The notes under the pieces: generated by a model
Told to the model about the DNA's origin: nothing
Databases searched by the model: none
What the model saw: only the letters and a program-made list of their open reading frames with translations
Source of the DNA: CAYYNP01 sp964472545
GTDB taxonomy: Bacteria; Planctomycetota; Planctomycetia; Pirellulales; Thermoguttaceae
Assembly: GCA_964472545.1 (NCBI GenBank)
Contig: CAYYNP010000289.1
Span: 1-12,454 of the forward strand
Reading direction: 5' to 3'
Length of the DNA stretch: 12,454 nucleotides
Shown here: positions 7,713-12,454 of the stretch, one piece after another
Layout of the letters: each line of letters begins with the position of its first letter
Position numbering within the stretch: the stretch's first letter is position 1
Made by a program: the position numbers and the translations under genes

Positions 7713-10700
7713 CTAAGGATATAATACGTCGTTGATCGTATCCGGATCGTAGACGGCGCGGGGATCGTAGCTCGGTGTGCTCTCGAAACGCTCGGCGACC
7801 TCGCGACGGTATTTGGCCTTCTCCGGCATGACCGTGCGGTATTGATCCAGATAGAGTCCGATTCTCTCGAAGGGGATCGGCTGCATGCCCGCCGGCACGG
7901 GACTCTCAGGGCGGAGACGCAAATCCAGACTCGCCGGATCCACAAACGCGGCCAGCGGCACGTCGACGTTGTTTTCCAGGTGAATTCCCTTCGCCTGGCG
8001 AATGTCGGCCACACCGTCGTCGCCGTAGCCTATGCGGTACTGGAAGCGGTGGTCGTTCTCGCAGAATACGTTGTTTACGAAGCGGCACTCCAGCGGCAAG
8101 TACGGGTCGGCGTTCATCACCTTGGCAAACAGCGGGTATTTCGTGCTCCACGGCGGCTTGTTCCATCCTTCCTGCCCCACGACCTGCTCGGCACGCCAGA
8201 CGTAGTCCATCTTGTCGCCGCGCCGCAGTTCCCCGCTGTCGTACTGCTTTGCCGTTTCGCGTGCTTGGGCCGAGAGGGCCGACGTGTTGTAGACGCCGAT
8301 GTAACATCGCACAAACAGGTTGTTGTCGACGTGGTTGGCGGCCCCGTGGTTGATCAACACGGCACGATGGGCCGCCTTGTAGAAGACGTTGCCGTAGACC
8401 GTTTCGCCGGCGTCGAAGTCGTCGAGATAGAGCCCGCCGCGGGGATGGGCCTGGGGGATGCAGATCAGGTGATGGTAGAAATTATGTCGCAGCACGTTGC
8501 CGTAGCTCCACATGGCCGCGCCGCAATAGCTGGCCCCGCCGTCGCCTTCTTCGATGCCCACGTTGTAGATTTCGTTCAGTTCAATCAGGTGGTCGTTTCC
8601 GCCGTAAACGATCGCCTGGCCGAGGAAACCGTGGATCAGGTTGTGGCGGAAGACGTTTCCCACCCCGCGGATCCGCACGCCGCGCTCGCCGTCGTGGGCA
8701 GTTTGCGTGAGGTGGTTGTTTTCGGCGTAGTTGCCGGCCGGGGTGATCTCCCGCGGATTGGCCGTGCCGCCGTCGATGGCGATGTGGCTGCCGCCGACGT
8801 CGACGACGTCGCACCCGACGACGCCGTTCTTGGTGCCTCCGGCGATCTGCACGCCGCCACCACAGTTGCGGATCGTGCAACCGGCCACGAGGTTGCCCGT
8901 GCCGCCTGCGATCCGAATCGGCACGCCCCGGCACGATTCGAGCGTCAGCCCCCGCACGATGACGTGGGCAGCGTCCCTGATGTCGATCAGCGTCCCCGTG
9001 CTCCAAACGCTGATGCTGGTCGTCGCTTGAATCGGCTCCGGCGGCCAGAGCAGCAACTGCTGCGTCTGTTTGTCGAAGTACCACTCGCCCGGGCTGTCGA
9101 GTTCGCCAAGCACGCTGAGCAGCCGAAAACGCCGCGGGATCTTCTCGTGCGTGGCGGCCACCGGGTAGCGATAGTAGGCCAGGAGTTGAATCCTCTCGCC
9201 CTCGATTCGCGCCACCTTGTCGGTGGTCTTGTACCAGTCGTACGAAAGGAAGCCTTGCACGTAGATCTCTTGCGTTCGCGCAAACTCCTCGGCCCACGCC
9301 GGCGAGGCCGGCTCGCGCGGTGAGAAGATCGCGCCGACCGGATTCTCTTGGCTGTACGACGGCGGCGATCCCTTCGTACGGCCGTGGGCGTAAACGGCGC
9401 CCTGTTGGTGCAGCTTTCCGATGTGGGCGTAGCCCTTGTTGGGCCAGCGTGCCAGGCGGAGCATCCGCCCGGAGACGCTCAACTGGGGCGAAAGCGGACT
9501 GCCCTCGAAGAGTTGCTGTTTGCCGAGCTTGCCGAGATCGGCCGCCCAGACGTGTCCTCGCGCCTTCTCGGGCAGCCGTTGCAGCGTTTCGTCGTCTTCC
9601 ACCAACCGGAAGGCGTTTGCCTCCAACGCCACGCCGCCGTCGAGCACGACGCCGCCGTCCGGCAGGGCGCGGATCGTCAGTGGGGCGCCGGGCGTGCCGG
9701 AATCGTTGGCGTCGAACGTGAGCGTTGCGCCTTGCGTATAGCGGCCCGGCGTCAGCCAAATCGTCGCGGCGCCTGGTTTCTGCGTACGCAGCTTTCTTAT
9801 CGCATCGCGTGCGGCCAGGAGCGTTCGCAACGGCCGCTCGCGCGTCCCAGACGCCGCGTCGTCTCCGTCCGGTGAAACATACAGTTCCACCACTGTCGGT
9901 TGCGTGTGCCACTGCTTCGCAGAAGCAGTGCTGCCTACACGTGTTTCAGACGTGCAATGGGCGATCACAAAGTCGACCAATTCCTGACGCTGGAAAAACT
10001 CCGGACACACCTGATGTCCCTTGCCGGGCACGACGATCAGTTGCACGGGGCCGCCCAGTTTGCGGTAGCGGCGGGCGAGTTCGGCGGAATTCTGCTCCAA
10101 CGGAACGACCGTGTCGGCGTCGCCGTGGACGTGCAGGATCGGCACTTCGGCTTCCGCCAGCGGCTTGAGCCGTTCGACGGGGTTGTGTTCGGCAAGCCGG
10201 GCTTGAAGTTCCGCCTCGCTCAGCCCGTACGCCCCGCAGGCCTTGGCCGTGCCGGGATAGCTCGTCAGGTCGCATACCGTGTAGATTCCCGCCACACACG
10301 ACACCCGGCCCGGGTTCTCCGCGGCCCAATTGTACAGCATCAAGCCGCCGCGGCTCTGCGGCAACAGACAGGGCTTCGACGACATGCCGTATCGCTTGAC
10401 CAGCGTCTCCCACAGCGCCGTGTAGATCGCCCGGCCCTTGGGACTGCCGAACGATTCGCCCACGTCGACGCCGGCCATAGCGATGCCCTTATCGAGCCAC
10501 TGCCGGAGCATCCAAGCGTGATCCGGCCTGGGGTGTCCGAGGACCGGAGCGTACCAGACCCAGGGCGCGGCGTCCGATTCCGCGTTCTCCTTCGGACGCA
10601 GCAGAAACGCCGCATGTCCGTCGACCTCGAAGAAATCGACCGTGCAGGGGACCTGATCGGCCAACGCTTGCACGGACGGCAGTGCCGGCGGTTTCGCTTC

Positions 10701-10787
10701 GCCGCCGAGCGCGGCAGCGGCAAAGAGCAACCCGCCAAGCACCAGTGCTGCGGCCAATCCGTGTCGGTTCTTAGGCAATACCCTCAT
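7713..10787 (-). CDS. Alpha/beta hydrolase fused to a right-handed parallel beta-helix domain
   Basis: A 1024-residue exported protein. The ATG at 10787 has AGGA (10796-10793) 5 bases upstream, and residues 1-29 form a signal peptide (LAAALVLGGLLFAAAALGG). Residues about 45-278 are an alpha/beta hydrolase of the dienelactone-hydrolase/prolyl-oligopeptidase-like kind. The likely triad is S145 in PQSRGG (a variant of the usual nucleophile elbow), D225 in HGDADTVVP and H258 in PGKGHQ. Residues 279-300 are a low-complexity linker. Residues 301-985 are a right-handed beta-helix domain that starts with the typical ELYVSPDGDDAASGTRERPLRTL. A coil ladder follows with turns such as IRIAGGTGNLVAGCTIRNC, GVRIRGVGNVFRHNLIHG and LIELNEIYNVG. 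Such helices occur in pectate lyase-like polysaccharide lyases and hydrolases; I could not assign catalytic residues. The gene follows the sulfatase by 33 bases, suggesting one transcript. Polysaccharide deconstruction (de-esterification plus chain cleavage) is a reasonable inference, with no specific substrate. Confidence 0.92.
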   Translation of the reverse strand: MRVLPKNRHGLAAALVLGGLLFAAAALGGEAKPPALPSVQALADQVPCTVDFFEVDGHAAFLLRPKENAESDAAPWVWYAPVLGHPRPDHAWMLRQWLDKGIAMAGVDVGESFGSPKGRAIYTALWETLVKRYGMSSKPCLLPQSRGGLMLYNWAAENPGRVSCVAGIYTVCDLTSYPGTAKACGAYGLSEAELQARLAEHNPVERLKPLAEAEVPILHVHGDADTVVPLEQNSAELARRYRKLGGPVQLIVVPGKGHQVCPEFFQRQELVDFVIAHCTSETRVGSTASAKQWHTQPTVVELYVSPDGDDAASGTRERPLRTLLAARDAIRKLRTQKPGAATIWLTPGRYTQGATLTFDANDSGTPGAPLTIRALPDGGVVLDGGVALEANAFRLVEDDETLQRLPEKARGHVWAADLGKLGKQQLFEGSPLSPQLSVSGRMLRLARWPNKGYAHIGKLHQQGAVYAHGRTKGSPPSYSQENPVGAIFSPREPASPAWAEEFARTQEIYVQGFLSYDWYKTTDKVARIEGERIQLLAYYRYPVAATHEKIPRRFRLLSVLGELDSPGEWYFDKQTQQLLLWPPEPIQATTSISVWSTGTLIDIRDAAHVIVRGLTLESCRGVPIRIAGGTGNLVAGCTIRNCGGGVQIAGGTKNGVVGCDVVDVGGSHIAIDGGTANPREITPAGNYAENNHLTQTAHDGERGVRIRGVGNVFRHNLIHGFLGQAIVYGGNDHLIELNEIYNVGIEEGDGGASYCGAAMWSYGNVLRHNFYHHLICIPQAHPRGGLYLDDFDAGETVYGNVFYKAAHRAVLINHGAANHVDNNLFVRCYIGVYNTSALSAQARETAKQYDSGELRRGDKMDYVWRAEQVVGQEGWNKPPWSTKYPLFAKVMNADPYLPLECRFVNNVFCENDHRFQYRIGYGDDGVADIRQAKGIHLENNVDVPLAAFVDPASLDLRLRPESPVPAGMQPIPFERIGLYLDQYRTVMPEKAKYRREVAERFESTPSYDPRAVYDPDTINDVLYP
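9910..9944. repeat. Palindromic, repeat-like stretch inside the coding region, encoding the interdomain linker
   Basis: CACTGCTTC (9910-9918) and GAAGCAGTG (9922-9930) form a perfect 9-base stem with a 3-base loop. It is followed at 9937-9944 by the 8-base palindrome ACACGTGT. Read in frame on the minus strand, the hairpin encodes residues 286-293 (STASAKQW) of the linker between the hydrolase and the beta-helix domain. Such hairpins are typical of dispersed intergenic repeats, and similar ones are, from memory, frequent in planctomycete genomes. I cannot verify copy number here. Confidence 0.6.
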
Positions 10788-10792
10788 GTCGT

Positions 10793-10798
10793 TCCTTT
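10793..10798 (-). promoter_or_regulatory. Ribosome binding site of the hydrolase/beta-helix gene
   Basis: AAAGGA on the minus strand, 5 bases before the ATG at 10787, inside the 33-base gap after the sulfatase stop. The gap has no room for a separate promoter with its own leader, so read-through from the sulfatase gene is the simplest arrangement. Confidence 0.7.
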
Positions 10799-10820
10799 CG
10801 CGTCATGATGCGGCGCGTTC

Positions 10821-12317
10821 TTACGGCGAACTTTCCGGCGGGGCCTCGTACGGCCCCGTGCCGTGAACGGCCCAATCGAGGTCGTGCTTGATTCGTGGCG
10901 AGGTGACGTACGGATCGGCCGTTTGCTTTGCGTAGGCCGCCAGCGCCTTAGAAAACTCTCGCACGGTCTCGCGTTGCTCCGGCCGCCCAAACGCGTTGGT
11001 CATCTCGTGGGCGTCCTTTTCCAGGTCGAACAGCCAAGGCTCGTCGCGCGAGGAGAAAACGAGCTTGTAGCGGTCGCTCACCACGGCGAGCCACCCCGTA
11101 CTGTCGCCTGGCTTGCCCGTGCTTCGCATGAAGGCAAAGTCCGCCCAGTCGTCAGCCTTGCCGGTGAACAAGCCCGAGGCGTCGCGGCCTTCCTCCTTGC
11201 CCGAGGTCTTCGCTCCCATCAGATTCAAGATCGTCGGCTGGAAGTCGGCCGTGGTCAGCGCCTGCGGCACGACCGTACCGGCCTGGATCTTCTCGGGGAA
11301 GTAGACGACAAAGGGGACCCTCGCCGAGCCTTCGTACGGCACGCCCTTGTTGTGGCGGTGGTGTTCGCCTCGCAAGTCGCCGTGGTCGGCGGTGAACACG
11401 ACGATCGTGTGCTCCAGCACGCCGGCCCTCCACACGGCGCCGAGGATCTTGCCCATGTTGTCGTCGATGCACTTGACCATGCCGTAGTATTTCGACTGGT
11501 CGTAGCCGCCTTGTTGCTTTTTGCCCCAAGAGGGCAGGCCTTCGTCGGGCTTTCCCGCAGAACGGGGCTGGCGATAGGTCTGATCGGCGTACATCGTGTC
11601 GTACGGCGGGCGGACCGTGTCGGGGCCGTGTGGGTCGGGCAGCGAGAGCATGTAGCAGAAGGGCTCTTCTCGGTGCTCTTTGATGCACTCCACCGCTTTG
11701 TCGGCCAGGAAGTCGGTGGTGAAGTTCCGCCGGTTGGCACCTGCGATCGAGTAGCTGGGGGCTTTGCCGCTGCGCGCCGCCACGCGCGGCCCCTCAGGCG
11801 TGTCTTCGAGTTGCTTCCAATGGCCGCGGTTGAACATGTAGCGGTTGTCCGTGAAGCCGAACTGCCGCTTCGGGGCCCACTGCGGCTTCCCCGCGCCGTC
11901 GATGTGCCACTTGCCCGCGTAGCCGGTGGCGTAGCCGTCGCGGCGGAGCACCTCGGCGAAGGTGACGATGTCGTCGGCCAGCGGGATATTGTTGGTGGTG
12001 ACCGGCGTGTTTTGCGGATAACGCCCGGAGACGAACGCCGCCCGCGACGGCGAGCAGACCGGTGTGGCCGCATAGAAGCTGGTACAAATCGCCCCCTTTT
12101 CGGCCAGCCAATCGATGTGCGGCGTTTCCACCACCGCCTTGCCCCACATCAACGCCTGGTCTTTCGGCAAAAGCCGTCGGTAGCAGCCGAGCGTGCGAAA
12201 GTTGTGCTCGTCGGTCATCACGATGAGCAAGTTCGGCCGCTTGACGTCGGCAGCCGTTGCGTGCGGAGCAACACACAGGATTGCCAGAAAGGCCAAAACG
12301 CACAGTCGATGCCACAT
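10821..12317 (-). CDS. Exported S1-type sulfatase (formylglycine-dependent)
   Basis: A 498-residue protein. The start at 12317 was chosen because GGAG lies 9 bases upstream (12330-12327), the product then begins with a clean signal peptide (MWHRLCVLAFLAILCVAPHATAA), and the likely promoter lies between this ATG and the upstream in-frame ATG at 12416. Sulfatases of this alkaline-phosphatase-like fold hydrolyse sulfate esters, in planctomycetes mostly from carbohydrates. Visible active-site elements: metal-binding D36-E37 in MTDEHN; C88-S-P-S-R92, the C-x-P-x-R motif whose cysteine becomes formylglycine; K136 and H138 in GKWHID; D311-H312 in TADHGD; K324 in HNKGVPYEGSARVP. The C-terminal part (DRYKLVF, PWLFDLEKDAHEMTN) is the usual S1 C-terminal subdomain. 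Length is normal and nothing is missing. It heads the cluster and is probably co-transcribed with the hydrolase/beta-helix gene. The substrate and subfamily cannot be read from sequence by eye. Confidence 0.96.
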   Translation of the reverse strand: MWHRLCVLAFLAILCVAPHATAADVKRPNLLIVMTDEHNFRTLGCYRRLLPKDQALMWGKAVVETPHIDWLAEKGAICTSFYAATPVCSPSRAAFVSGRYPQNTPVTTNNIPLADDIVTFAEVLRRDGYATGYAGKWHIDGAGKPQWAPKRQFGFTDNRYMFNRGHWKQLEDTPEGPRVAARSGKAPSYSIAGANRRNFTTDFLADKAVECIKEHREEPFCYMLSLPDPHGPDTVRPPYDTMYADQTYRQPRSAGKPDEGLPSWGKKQQGGYDQSKYYGMVKCIDDNMGKILGAVWRAGVLEHTIVVFTADHGDLRGEHHRHNKGVPYEGSARVPFVVYFPEKIQAGTVVPQALTTADFQPTILNLMGAKTSGKEEGRDASGLFTGKADDWADFAFMRSTGKPGDSTGWLAVVSDRYKLVFSSRDEPWLFDLEKDAHEMTNAFGRPEQRETVREFSKALAAYAKQTADPYVTSPRIKHDLDWAVHGTGPYEAPPESSP

Positions 12318-12326
12318 GACGCGGGT

Positions 12327-12330
12327 CTCC
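12327..12330 (-). promoter_or_regulatory. Ribosome binding site deciding the sulfatase start
   Basis: GGAG on the minus strand, 9 bases before the ATG at 12317. It overlaps the upstream ATG at 12332, which has no purine-rich site of its own. This supports 12317 as the start. Confidence 0.6.
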
Positions 12331-12355
12331 ATGTTACGGGCCAAGTTACGCGACC

Positions 12356-12384
12356 ATTCTACGCCGTGGCGAGCCGAGTGGCAA
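12356..12384 (-). promoter_or_regulatory. Sigma70-like promoter of the sulfatase gene
   Basis: On the minus strand a -35 hexamer TTGCCA (12384-12379, 5 of 6 to TTGACA) is followed after exactly 17 bases by TAGAAT (12361-12356, 5 of 6 to TATAAT). Transcription would start near 12349, leaving a leader of about 32 bases before the ATG at 12317. The match is good for a GC-rich genome. That a housekeeping sigma factor uses it is inference. Confidence 0.6.
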
Positions 12385-12454
12385 CGAAGGGCAGGACCGG
12401 CCCAGGAGAACTGCAAAGTCGATTCGCGGGAGTGGAAAACGGGGACTGGCTCCG

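Noticed and set aside
7720..7725. TATAAT on the plus strand as a promoter -10
   Set aside because: No -35 at a suitable distance, and no plus-strand gene follows.
12318..12416. Starting the sulfatase at 12416 or 12332
   Set aside because: The first lies upstream of the likely promoter; neither has a ribosome binding site. The ATG at 12317 has GGAG and begins directly with the signal peptide.

Overview
The window is GC-rich and carries four long genes, all read from the minus strand, so transcription runs from the right end to the left. Every gene product begins with a Sec-type signal peptide. The protein types point to a planctomycete, most likely of the Pirellulales/Pirellulaceae-Lacipirellulaceae kind: a planctomycete-type S1 sulfatase, a giant PQQ-like beta-propeller protein with an N-terminal methyltransferase fold, and a hydrazine-synthase-alpha-like dihaem protein fused to a sulfatase-modifying-factor (FGE-like) domain. 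This placement rests on family recognition, not on a marker gene.

Layout in transcription order. (1) 12317-10821 encodes an exported arylsulfatase-type enzyme. It is preceded by a good sigma70-like promoter (TTGCCA-N17-TAGAAT) at 12384-12356. (2) Only 33 bases further on, 10787-7713 encodes a 1024-residue protein made of an alpha/beta hydrolase followed by a large right-handed beta-helix domain. The linker between the two domains is encoded by a strongly palindromic stretch that resembles an intergenic repeat. (3) After a 222-base gap dominated by a 29-base G run and other repeat-like sequence, 7490-4254 encodes the methyltransferase-like plus double PQQ-propeller protein. (4) After a 297-base gap with a possible promoter and a 7-base inverted repeat, 3956-84 encodes the HzsA-like dihaem/FGE-like fusion. 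A perfect 8-base-stem hairpin lies beyond its stop at 4-22.

How the genes may work together (inference). Genes 4 and 3 look like a co-transcribed pair for extracytoplasmic attack on a sulfated or esterified polysaccharide: a sulfatase, and a hydrolase joined to a pectate-lyase-like beta-helix. Genes 2 and 1 form a second pair, a quinoprotein-like propeller beside a two-haem cytochrome-like protein, which raises the possibility of periplasmic redox chemistry. The FGE-like domain of gene 1 invites a link to the sulfatase, but it lacks the cysteine pair of true formylglycine-generating enzymes and is predicted to be exported, so maturation of the sulfatase by it is unlikely. I see no tRNA, rRNA, CRISPR array, transposase, regulator or transporter. 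The long open frames on the plus strand are antisense shadows of these genes.
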